The translations under genes were made by a program, and so were the position numbers. Positions 1-6,246 of a DNA stretch of 6,895 nt are shown here, piece after piece. The notes beneath the pieces were generated by a model that was not told the DNA's origin, did not search any database, and saw only the letters and a program-made list of their open reading frames with translations. Position 1 is the stretch's first letter, and each line of letters begins with the position of its first letter. The stretch spans positions 1 through 6,895 of the forward strand of contig VAWV01000101.1 of assembly GCA_005883295.1 (NCBI GenBank). The letters are read 5' to 3'. Origin of the DNA: Actinomycetota bacterium. GTDB taxonomy: Bacteria > Actinomycetota > Thermoleophilia > Solirubrobacterales > Thermoleophilaceae.

Positions 1-1
1 C

Positions 2-127
2 GGCTACGGCACCATGGAGGAGCACTTCGACACGTTCTGCCTCGCGCATGACGCGGACCCGAGGCTCCGGCGCACGTGGGAGCGCGTGCGTCCGGCGCTC
101 CCCGGGGTCTCCGTGCACGAGGAGTGA
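2..127 (+). CDS. C-terminal fragment of an unidentified protein (5' end outside window)
   Basis: The reading frame is open from the window edge and ends at TGA 125-127, giving the last 41 residues of a protein. It begins GYGTMEEHFDTFCLAHD and ends PGVSVHEE. The piece is charged and mostly helical-looking, with no membrane segment and no motif I can assign to a family. Codon use (G/C in third positions) matches the genes downstream. Its stop overlaps the GTG start of the next gene in a GTGA arrangement, so the two are probably co-transcribed and translationally coupled. Context suggests a glycan-locus enzyme such as a transferase, but that is guilt by association only. Confidence refers to it being real coding sequence, not to any function. 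Confidence 0.6.
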   Translation, partial: GYGTMEEHFDTFCLAHDADPRLRRTWERVRPALPGVSVHEE

Positions 128-1161
128 GGAACCTGCTCCCACCCCGCGGCTACCGCCGCCTGCCGTTCCGGCGGGCACGCGCTCCGCAGCCGCACCCGGA
201 CCTGATCCGGCTGAGTCCGGAGGACTGGCACTACATCACCAGCCTGCACGACGACTCGGTCCCACTGCCGCCGGGCGCGGAACAGGAGCTGTCACCGGAC
301 CACCCGCGCCTGCGCGAGCTTCGGGACAGCTACGCCCGGTTGGACCTGCCGGTGCTCGCCTCGTCCCGATGGACGCGGGACGAGGTCGAGTCCTTCCTCG
401 ACCTGCGCCACTTCCGCGGCGAGACGATGATCACCTGGCACTACCGCGAGCTGCCGCGGATCACCGCGCTCAAGTACTTCATCTTCATGCGCGAGATCCA
501 GAAGCGGGACACCCGGTCGCTTCTCGAGACGCTCGGCGAAGACGGGGCCTTCGGCTGCTGGACGTACTCGTATCCCGGCTACGGAACGTTCAGCCGCGAC
601 CTCCTCGACTCGGTCAACGAGATCCTCTTCCTCGAGCGGCAGCTGAAGCTCTCGGAGCGCGCCCGCTTCACCGCGCTCGACATCGGCGCCGGCTACGGGC
701 GGCTTGCGCACCGCATGGTGTCCGCCTACCCCCAGCTCGAGGACTACTGCTGCGTGGATGCGATCCCGGAGTCCACGTTCGTCAGCGACTACTACCTCGG
801 CTTCAGAGGATGCAAGCCGCGGGCGCGGGCGGTTCCGCTCAGCGCGATCGACGCCGAGCTCGAGCCTGGCTCCTTCGACCTCGCGATCGGCGTGCACTCG
901 TTCTCGGAGATCCCCTACGCGGCGGTCGAGTGGTGGGTGCAGCTGCTGCAGCGCCTGGCAGTGCCGCTCCTGTTCGTCGTCCCCAACGAGCCGACGGAGC
1001 TGCTCACGCTCGAGCCGGGCGGCGAGCGGCGTGACTTCATGCCCGTGCTCGAGCGTGCCGGATACCGGCTGGTGACGCGCGAGCCGGCGCTCGAGGACCC
1101 CGCCGTGCGCGAGCTGGTTCGCGTGCAGGACCACTTCCACCTGTTCGAGCGGCGGGGCTAG
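124..1161 (+). CDS. putative sugar O-methyltransferase (SAM-dependent, class I)
   Basis: A 345-residue protein probably transferring a methyl group from S-adenosylmethionine to a sugar hydroxyl in the cytoplasm. The SAM-binding motif I is clear at residues 184-194 (ALDIGAGYGRL). An acidic residue ending the next strand (D212 in CCVDA) would hold the ribose, and the post-motif strand FDLAIGVHSFSEI starts at about 251. The region before the Rossmann core (LKYFIFMREIQKRDT and YSYPGYGTFSRDLLDSVNEI) resembles what I recall of the 'putative sugar O-methyltransferase' (NanM-like) family; this is recognition from memory, not a search. I chose GTG 124 because it overlaps the upstream stop as GTGA; the only other in-frame start, GTG 76, would add 16 residues buried in the upstream gene. 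No well-spaced Shine-Dalgarno is present, which suggests translational coupling. No signal peptide. The stop TAG overlaps the next start by one base (TAGTG). Methyltransferase fold is secure; sugar as acceptor is an inference. Confidence 0.82.
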   Translation: MRNLLPPRGYRRLPFRRARAPQPHPDLIRLSPEDWHYITSLHDDSVPLPPGAEQELSPDHPRLRELRDSYARLDLPVLASSRWTRDEVESFLDLRHFRGETMITWHYRELPRITALKYFIFMREIQKRDTRSLLETLGEDGAFGCWTYSYPGYGTFSRDLLDSVNEILFLERQLKLSERARFTALDIGAGYGRLAHRMVSAYPQLEDYCCVDAIPESTFVSDYYLGFRGCKPRARAVPLSAIDAELEPGSFDLAIGVHSFSEIPYAAVEWWVQLLQRLAVPLLFVVPNEPTELLTLEPGGERRDFMPVLERAGYRLVTREPALEDPAVRELVRVQDHFHLFERRG

Positions 1162-2051
1162 TGGCGGGCGCGCTGCGGGTGGCGTGCGCCGTGGAGGGCG
1201 CCTACTCGGCGCACAGCGCGGCGCTGCTGCACTCGATCGCCGAGCACTCGTCGGGGCTCGAGGTGCGCGTGCACTACCTGCATGGCCCGACCTTTCCGAG
1301 GGCGGATCGCGACGCGATCGCCCGGATGGTGAGCGAGTCGGCCATCCAGATCGAGTTCACCGAGATCCCGCCGGAGCGGGTGGCCGGCATGCCCGTCATG
1401 CCCGAGTTCACGGCGGCGATGTGGTACCGCATCCTGCTGCCCGAGCTGCTGCCGGACACGGACCGCGTCCTCTACCTGGACGTGGACACGATCGTGACCG
1501 ATTCGCTCGAGCCGCTCGTCGAGATCGACCTCGACGGGTATTACCTCGCGGCCGTCACGAACGTGCTCCAGGACAGCCACGCACACCGGCCGCACAGGCT
1601 TGGCCTCTCCGGCGCCGGGTCCTACTTCAACAGCGGAGTGCTGTTGATGAACCTCGACGAGATGAGGCGGGACCACTGCACCGACACGCTGCGGCGGTAC
1701 GCCGTCGGGAACGCCCACTGGATCGAGTGGCCCGACCAGGACACGCTGAACGTGATCCTCGGACCCAAACGGCTCCCACTCCACCCGCGCTGGAACGTGA
1801 TGAGCAGCTTCCGGTTCCCGTGGGCCGCTGAGGTGTTCGGCTCCGCCGCGCTCGAGGAGGCGCTCCGCCGGCCCGCCATCCGCCACTTCGAGGGTCCGAG
1901 CGTGAACAAGCCGTGGCACTACCTGTTCGGGCACGAGGGGCGCGAGCTGTACATGCGGCACAGGCGGGCGACACCGTGGCCGGAGGTAGAGACACAGGGG
2001 AGGACCCCGGCAAACGTGGTGCGCCGCCTCCTCCGCAGGCCCGTCTACTAG
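1161..2051 (+). CDS. glycosyltransferase family 8 (LgtC/GspA-like)
   Basis: A 296-residue retaining, GT-A-fold glycosyltransferase that should move a hexose (galactose or glucose in known relatives) from a UDP-sugar to a glycan acceptor at the cytoplasmic membrane face. Family hallmarks appear in order: N-terminal strand and donor-site region (RVACAVEGAYSAHSAALLHS); metal-binding DVD at 107-109 inside VLYLDVDTIV; YFNSGVLLMNL with N157-S158-G159; WPDQDTLN with D192-Q193-D194; and the C-terminal HFEGPSVNKPW at 242-252, matching the HxxGxxKPW metal/phosphate signature. Length is normal for the family. The tail (RTPANVVRRLLRRPVY) is basic and amphipathic, like the membrane-anchoring ends of LgtC-type enzymes. 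The GTG start shares one base with the preceding stop. Its stop lies in a CTAG shared with the convergent neighbour. Family call is strong; donor and acceptor cannot be read from sequence. Confidence 0.93.
   Translation: MAGALRVACAVEGAYSAHSAALLHSIAEHSSGLEVRVHYLHGPTFPRADRDAIARMVSESAIQIEFTEIPPERVAGMPVMPEFTAAMWYRILLPELLPDTDRVLYLDVDTIVTDSLEPLVEIDLDGYYLAAVTNVLQDSHAHRPHRLGLSGAGSYFNSGVLLMNLDEMRRDHCTDTLRRYAVGNAHWIEWPDQDTLNVILGPKRLPLHPRWNVMSSFRFPWAAEVFGSAALEEALRRPAIRHFEGPSVNKPWHYLFGHEGRELYMRHRRATPWPEVETQGRTPANVVRRLLRRPVY
2048..2051. other. palindromic CTAG holding both convergent stop codons
   Basis: The GT8 gene ends in TAG at 2049-2051 and the leftward TylF-type gene ends in TAG read from 2050 to 2048 on the other strand. 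The coding regions overlap by four bases, and a single CTAG tetranucleotide ends both. No hairpin terminator or T-run is visible within about 60 bases on either side, so transcripts probably run into each other or end by a factor-dependent route. Confidence 0.85.
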
Positions 2052-2836
2052 TGCTTGACCGCGATCCGGGCCGTGTAGTCGATCGGGCTGAGCAGCAGCG
2101 GCGGCTTCGAGGCGAAGTACTCGTCCACCGCGCGCCGGGCGCCCTTCCAGTGCCCGTAGTCGTCGACGATCAGCACGCCGCCGGCGGCGAGGCGCGGGTA
2201 GAGGTGCTCGAGCTCGTGCCGGGTCGACTCGTACCAGTCGGTGTCAAGCCGTAGGAGTGCCAGGGCCTCGGGCGCGTGCCGTGGCAGCGTCTCCTCCACC
2301 GAGCCGGCCACCACGTGCACGCGCTCCGCCGGGTAGCCCGCGGAGACCAGGAGCTCGCGCACCGCGTTCTCATCGAACCCCTCAACCCCAAGGATGTCCG
2401 ACCAGGGCCGCTCGCCGCGGCGTGTGGCGCCGGACCACGTCTCGAGTGCGGGCGGGTCGAAGTCGGACACGTCGTGCTCGCTCGGCGCAGTCATGCCGTC
2501 GAAGGTGTCGTAGAGGTACAGGTCGCGGTCGGTCTCGCCAAGCTCGACGAGCGTCAGCGCCATCGCCAGGACCGAGCCTCCGCGCCACACGCCGCATTCG
2601 GCGAGCGCGCCGGGCACGCCACGCCGAACGCAGTAGCGCACGGCGCCGACCAGGGCGGCGAGGCGCGGCACCCCGGTCATCGTGTAGGGGAGGGCGCGCT
2701 CCACGATCCGCCGATCCACGGCCTCGAGCGGCGCCAGCTCCTTCTCGATCGACCCGGTCGGCGGAACCTCGCGTGCCGGTCCACGGACGCGCCTGCGGAC
2801 TCCCCGTGCGACACGCCGGATCGCCATCTCGGCCAT
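2048..2836 (-). CDS. TylF/MycF-type macrocin-like O-methyltransferase
   Basis: A 262-residue SAM- and metal-dependent O-methyltransferase of the TylF/MycF/NovP group, whose characterised members methylate sugar hydroxyls on macrolides and aminocoumarins. Motifs: AECGVWRGGSVLAMAL (SAM loop, E80-G82, residues 79-94); LYLYDTFDGM with D110 and D113; LLRLDTDWYESTRHELEHL (D198, D200); and GGVLIVDDYGHWKGARRAV with the D225-D226 pair. The aspartates of the last two motifs are the expected Mg2+ ligands. Length is typical. The N-terminus is arginine-rich (MAIRRVARGVRRRVRG) and may contact membrane or acidic lipid. ATG 2836 is used; ATG 2827 three codons later is equally possible and neither has a convincing Shine-Dalgarno. 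It starts 5 bases after the stop of the GT4 gene, so the two form an operon. With the glycosyltransferase neighbours, a glycan sugar is the likeliest acceptor, but this is inferred. Confidence 0.9.
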   Translation of the reverse strand: MAEMAIRRVARGVRRRVRGPAREVPPTGSIEKELAPLEAVDRRIVERALPYTMTGVPRLAALVGAVRYCVRRGVPGALAECGVWRGGSVLAMALTLVELGETDRDLYLYDTFDGMTAPSEHDVSDFDPPALETWSGATRRGERPWSDILGVEGFDENAVRELLVSAGYPAERVHVVAGSVEETLPRHAPEALALLRLDTDWYESTRHELEHLYPRLAAGGVLIVDDYGHWKGARRAVDEYFASKPPLLLSPIDYTARIAVKH

Positions 2837-2841
2837 CGTAG

Positions 2842-3921
2842 TCAGGCCTGCACGGCGGCCTCGAGCTCCCGCAGCACAGCGGCGTTGAACTCGACGTCCG
2901 TGTGGCGCGCGGCGGTCTCGAGGCCCGCCTCGCGGAGGCGCCGGCGAAGGGGTGGGTCGCCCGCCAGGCGCTTCACCGCCTGCGCCAGCGCCCGCTCGTC
3001 GCCCGCCTCGAAGAGCAGCGCGTTCTCGCCGTCGCGCAGGTACTCCCCCGAACCGCCGCGACCGGTCGCCACCACGGGCCGGCCGCGCCCCATCGCCTCG
3101 AGCGGCACGAGCCCCCAGGGCTCCTCCCAGATCACCGGGAAGACCACCGCGTCGGCGTCCGCGTACGCGGCGCGGACCTCGTCAGGCTGGGCGGCGTCGG
3201 GAAGATGGGCGAGCGCGACGACCGCCGTGTGAACGCCCTTCCGTTCGTCGATCCGGCCGACGTACAGGAGCGACCAGGTCCACTCGCGCTCGGGAGCGGG
3301 ATCGATGTAGGCGGGGTCGATGCCCGAGTGCGCGATGGCCACGTGCGGCGGATCCACCCCGGCCTTCTGCGCGGCACGCCGCGTGGCCTCGCTCACGAAC
3401 GCGTATCGTGCCGCGCGCTCGAAGTCGACACGGGTGGGGATCCCCGTGATGCGGTCGGCGACCGCGGCGAGGCGGCGCCAGCGGCGGCGGAAGGGCCGCA
3501 GCCAGCCGTCCATGAGCGGCCCGTAGTAGAGCCAGTCGTCGTGGACGAACCCGACCGCCGGGATGCCGGCACGACGCGCGCGTTCGATCAGCGAGAGCGA
3601 CATTCCGCCCATCGCCCACCAGGAGACCACGTCCGGCCTCAGCTCCCTGAGGTGGCGCTGGAAGACGCGCGCGTTGTGACGCTCGAGGCGGAGCCGCTCC
3701 ACCGCGGTCATCTCCGGCAGGTAGTGCCGGCGCCAGTACAGCCGCAGCTCACGCCGCACGTTCGGGTCGTCCGGCTCGGAGCTGCCGAAGTCGAGGTCGC
3801 TGGTGAGGACCAGGACCTCGTGGCCTCGGGCTTCGAGATGGCGCATCGCCGAGCGCCAGACGAGCTCATATCCCCCGAAGCTGTGCGGCGGATACATGTT
3901 GCCGGCGGCCAGCACTCGCAA
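2842..3921 (-). CDS. glycosyltransferase family 4 (GT-B) with an apparent internal gap in its C-terminal domain
   Basis: A 359-residue GT4-type retaining glycosyltransferase. The N-terminal Rossmann domain begins LRVLAAGNMYPPHSFGGYE with the glycine loop at 16-17, followed by HLEARGHEVLVLTS and an acceptor-side stretch FVHDDWLYYG (125-133). The C-terminal domain shows the linker HSGIDPAYI (198-206), the first strand and donor lysine SLLYVGRIDERKG (K228), then VIWEEPWGLVPLEAMGRGRPVV with the EX7E pair E267/E275, and GGSGEYLRDGENALLF. Between ALAHLPDA and DEVRAAYADADAVVFP (residues about 240-250) the usual second strand, helix and third strand are absent, a loss of roughly 30-40 residues without a frame break. 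Activity is therefore uncertain. I chose TTG 3921 because it starts exactly at the first beta strand; ATG 3897 would cut that strand off, and extending to 4086 would overlap the divergent GT2 gene with low-complexity sequence. It lies 5 bases upstream of the TylF-type gene and leads that operon. Confidence 0.88.
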   Translation of the reverse strand: MRVLAAGNMYPPHSFGGYELVWRSAMRHLEARGHEVLVLTSDLDFGSSEPDDPNVRRELRLYWRRHYLPEMTAVERLRLERHNARVFQRHLRELRPDVVSWWAMGGMSLSLIERARRAGIPAVGFVHDDWLYYGPLMDGWLRPFRRRWRRLAAVADRITGIPTRVDFERAARYAFVSEATRRAAQKAGVDPPHVAIAHSGIDPAYIDPAPEREWTWSLLYVGRIDERKGVHTAVVALAHLPDAAQPDEVRAAYADADAVVFPVIWEEPWGLVPLEAMGRGRPVVATGRGGSGEYLRDGENALLFEAGDERALAQAVKRLAGDPPLRRRLREAGLETAARHTDVEFNAAVLRELEAAVQA

Positions 3922-3967
3922 GGCTGGGCGAGCATAGACTTCCGGCGCCGTGCCCTCCCGCAACGAC
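3922..3967. promoter_or_regulatory. short divergent intergenic region, candidate overlapping promoters
   Basis: This gap of about 46 bases separates the leftward GT4 gene from the rightward GT2 gene and must hold both promoters unless they lie inside the coding sequences. Its only AT-richer patch, AGCATAGACT at 3931-3940, contains a TANNNT-type -10 candidate on each strand: TAGACT on the plus strand (3935-3940) and TATGCT on the minus strand (3936-3931). No good -35 hexamer lies at the right spacing on either side, so support is weak. If the elements work, the transcripts would have very short leaders or none. Confidence 0.25.
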
Positions 3968-4918
3968 GTGGAGGCGAGCGTGGTGGTGCCTTCGCACGCG
4001 CGGGCGTGGCGTCTGCGCGTCCTGCTTGATGCGCTCGCCGAGCAGACGCTCCCCCGGGATCGCTGGGAGGTCGTCGTCCCGCACACCTACGGGTCCGAGC
4101 TGGGGGAGGTGCTCTTCGCCGGCCACGAGCTCACCCGCGCCGGGGTGCTGCGCCCGGTGGCCATCGATCCGTCGTCGGCGGGCGCCTCCCGTCAGCGGAA
4201 CGCGGGCTGGCGGGCGGCGCGCGGCCGGCTCATCGCGTTCACGGACGACGACTGCAGGCCGGCGCCGGAATGGCTGGAGCGTCTGGTGGCGCGCCACGTG
4301 CACGGGGCGATCGTGCAGGGCGCAACCTGTCCTGATCCCCTCGACGAGCACCTGCTCGCTTACCCGCACGTCCGCACCATCTGGGCGGAGCCGCCGGACC
4401 GCTACATGCAGACGTGCAACGTGCTGTACGAGCGCGCGCTGCTCGAGCGAATCGGGGGGTTAGACGAGCGGATCCTCACCGGCGAGGACGTGGACCTCTC
4501 GATCCGCGCGCGGGACGCCGGGTGTCAGGTGGTGGCCGCACCCGATGCGGTCACCTATCACGCAGTCGACGCCATGCCCCTGCTCGAGAAGATCAACTCG
4601 CAGCACAAGTGGCGGCACCTGGTCTACCTGGTGAAGCGACAGCCCCGGCTGCGCCAGTACTGCGAGTGGGGCCTCTTCTACAAGCCCGAGCACTCCCGCG
4701 CGCTGCTCGCCCTGCTGGCGCTCTCGAATGCACGCCGCCGCCCCTGGGCGCTCCTGGGGGTCCTGCCGTACGCGAGCCTCGAGCGGTGGCGCCATGGACC
4801 GGACAGGCGCGCCCAGCTGCGCGCGATCCGCGAGACCCCGGGGCACTGGGTGGTGGAGATCGCCGAGGTCGGCACGTTCCTCCTGGGGAGCCTCCGCTAC
4901 CGGACGCTCGTGCTGTGA
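3968..4918 (+). CDS. glycosyltransferase family 2
   Basis: A 316-residue GT-A-fold inverting glycosyltransferase. Visible features: first strand EASVVVPSHARAWRLRVLL; strand plus metal site IAFTDDDCRP with D93-D94-D95 (the DXD element); acceptor-side QTCNVLYERALLERIGGLDERI; and GEDVDLSIRARDAG with E173-D174 and D176, the ED motif that carries the catalytic base in this family. The last third (HKWRHLVYLVKRQPRLRQYCEWGLF, then ALLALLALS) is partly hydrophobic and basic, suggesting peripheral membrane contact rather than a transmembrane anchor. The start is ambiguous: GTG 3950 (322 residues), GTG 3968 (chosen, giving a canonical N-terminus just ahead of the first strand) or GTG 3980, the only one with a well-placed GGAGG (3970-3974). 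The stop overlaps the next gene as GTGA. Donor and acceptor are unknown. Confidence 0.92.
   Translation: MEASVVVPSHARAWRLRVLLDALAEQTLPRDRWEVVVPHTYGSELGEVLFAGHELTRAGVLRPVAIDPSSAGASRQRNAGWRAARGRLIAFTDDDCRPAPEWLERLVARHVHGAIVQGATCPDPLDEHLLAYPHVRTIWAEPPDRYMQTCNVLYERALLERIGGLDERILTGEDVDLSIRARDAGCQVVAAPDAVTYHAVDAMPLLEKINSQHKWRHLVYLVKRQPRLRQYCEWGLFYKPEHSRALLALLALSNARRRPWALLGVLPYASLERWRHGPDRRAQLRAIRETPGHWVVEIAEVGTFLLGSLRYRTLVL
3970..3974 (+). promoter_or_regulatory. possible Shine-Dalgarno GGAGG that would move the GT2 start downstream
   Basis: GGAGG sits 5 bases before GTG 3980 and 8 before GTG 3983, which is ideal spacing. If it is the real ribosome site, the GT2 protein would begin at VVVPSHARA, trimming most of the residues ahead of the first beta strand. 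GTG 3968 and GTG 3950 have no such signal. The motif can also be explained as codons within GTG GAG GCG, so it does not settle the start. Confidence 0.3.
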
Positions 4919-6246
4919 GGGCGCCGGTGCGCCTGGCCGCGGCGCTCGTCGTGTTCGCGCTCGCCGTGCGGGTGGTGGCCGCGGTGGCGTCGTTCGGCAC
5001 GCCGCTCGCCTTCGACCCGCGCGACTACGACCGCTACGCGCGGTCGATCGCGACCGGTCACGGCTACCCGCACCCGTTCGCACCGTACGGCGGCTCGACG
5101 GCGTACAGACCGCCCGGCTTCCCGGCGCTGTTGGGGGCGGTGTACGCGGTGCGCGGCGGGGCGCACCCGCCGCCCGGCTGGCGCGTGTACGTGGGCGGTT
5201 ACCAGCCGGATCCGCACCAGGCCGACGCGGGCCGGGTCGCCCAGGCGCTCGTCGGTACGGCGGTCGTGGCGCTTACGGGGCTCGTCGCGTTCCAGCTGTG
5301 GGGCCGGCGTGCGGGCATCGCCGCGCTCGCCCTCGCGACCGTGTACCCACCGCTGGTGATCGTCGGGGTCAGCCTGTTCTCGGAGCCGCTCTTCATCGCG
5401 TTCGTGCTCGGCGCGGTGGCCGCGGCGCTACGTACCCGTGCCGGTCCGGTCCACGCGCTCCGATGGGCGGTTCTCAGCGGGGTGTTCGCCGGGCTGGCAT
5501 GGCTCACCCGCAGCAACGGCTTCACCGTGCTTCCGGCCCTCTGCCTGCTCGTCTGGACGGCGAGGCCGCGGCTGTCGCGTGCTGCGCTCGCCATGCCGGC
5601 GGTGCTGCTCGCGGGCGCGGTGCTCGTGGTCGCACCGTGGACCGTTCGCAACGCGGTGGCGCTCCACGCCTTCGTGCCGGTGAGCACGGAGGCCGGCTAC
5701 ACGCTGGCGGGCACCTACAACGCCACGTCGGCCCGCAGCCAGGCCTACCCGGCCGGGTGGATACCGGCGCAGGACGATCCCCACAACGCCGCACTCATCC
5801 GGCGGGCGACCAGCGACCCCGGCCTGGCGTCGACGATGCTGCGATCGAGCCTCCGCTACGTGCGGGCGCACCCCTCCTACGTCGCGAAGGTCGCGTACTG
5901 CAACACGATGCGGATGCTCTACCTCGAGCGCCTGGGCTGCGGCCGGTCCGGGTTCGGCAAGCGGAATTTCCTCAATGAGACGGGCATCAGCGGCGGCGTG
6001 GCCGACCTCGGGATCGCCGGCTTCGCGGTGCTCGTGCTTCTGGCGATCGCAGGAGGTGCCACCCGGGCGGCCCGCGCCGCCCCCGCCACGCTGTGGCTGG
6101 TGCCCCTCTTCCTCGCCACCGCGGTGCTGGTGGTTTCGGGCAATCGCATCCGGGCCCCGATCGAGCCTTTCCTGATCATGCTCGGCGGGTTGGCGCTGGC
6201 GAACGCGTACGGTGAGCTTCGGCGAGTACATAGCCGGCGCCGCTGA
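4915..6246 (+). CDS. GT39/ArnT-like polytopic membrane glycosyltransferase (GT-C)
   Basis: A 443-residue integral membrane protein of the PMT/ArnT-like superfamily, whose members transfer a sugar from a polyprenyl-phosphate donor on the outer face of the membrane. About nine hydrophobic segments are visible, at roughly residues 7-26, 108-128, 133-154, 157-171, 184-197, 202-215, 223-241, 361-380 and 392-430. The first outside loop holds the acidic cluster FDPRDYDRYA (D34, D37, D39), where GT-C enzymes keep their catalytic aspartate, followed by AYRPPGFPALLGAVYAV, a hallmark of this group. SEP (156-158), LTRSNG (198-202), APWTVRN (240-246) and the terminal GNRIRAPIEPFL (409-420) also fit. A proline/glycine-rich insert follows at 81-107. 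I chose GTG 4915 because it overlaps the preceding stop as GTGA and begins just before the first membrane helix; the longer open frame from 4414 is antisense-like shadow of the GT2 gene. Its last 35 bases overlap the next gene. Confidence 0.9.
   Translation: MRAPVRLAAALVVFALAVRVVAAVASFGTPLAFDPRDYDRYARSIATGHGYPHPFAPYGGSTAYRPPGFPALLGAVYAVRGGAHPPPGWRVYVGGYQPDPHQADAGRVAQALVGTAVVALTGLVAFQLWGRRAGIAALALATVYPPLVIVGVSLFSEPLFIAFVLGAVAAALRTRAGPVHALRWAVLSGVFAGLAWLTRSNGFTVLPALCLLVWTARPRLSRAALAMPAVLLAGAVLVVAPWTVRNAVALHAFVPVSTEAGYTLAGTYNATSARSQAYPAGWIPAQDDPHNAALIRRATSDPGLASTMLRSSLRYVRAHPSYVAKVAYCNTMRMLYLERLGCGRSGFGKRNFLNETGISGGVADLGIAGFAVLVLLAIAGGATRAARAAPATLWLVPLFLATAVLVVSGNRIRAPIEPFLIMLGGLALANAYGELRRVHSRRR

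Noticed and set aside
48..1034. Plus-strand open frame of 328 residues in another frame over the sugar O-methyltransferase
   Set aside because: The sequence is arginine/alanine-rich shadow with no motif, while the overlapping frame has a clear methyltransferase core.
292..1140. Minus-strand open frame of 282 residues opposite the sugar O-methyltransferase
   Set aside because: It is the mirror of a gene with clear SAM motifs, and its own translation shows no family signature.
1950..2150. Search for a bidirectional terminator at the convergent junction
   Set aside because: I found no convincing stem-loop followed by a T-run on either strand, so none is annotated.
3922..4086. N-terminal extension of the GT4 gene up to ATG 4086
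   Set aside because: The extra 55 residues are serine/threonine/arginine-rich, carry no domain and are antisense to the conserved start of the GT2 gene. The fold begins at TTG 3921.
4414..4914. Extension of the ArnT-like gene back to 4414
   Set aside because: The added 167 residues are a frame shadow of the GT2 gene. The GTGA overlap at 4915 and the first membrane helix just after it mark the likely start.
4888..5859. 13-base direct repeat GAGCCTCCGCTAC at 4888-4900 and 5847-5859
   Set aside because: Both copies encode SLRY in the same codons within coding sequence. They are nearly 1 kb apart with no flanking similarity, so chance and codon bias explain them.
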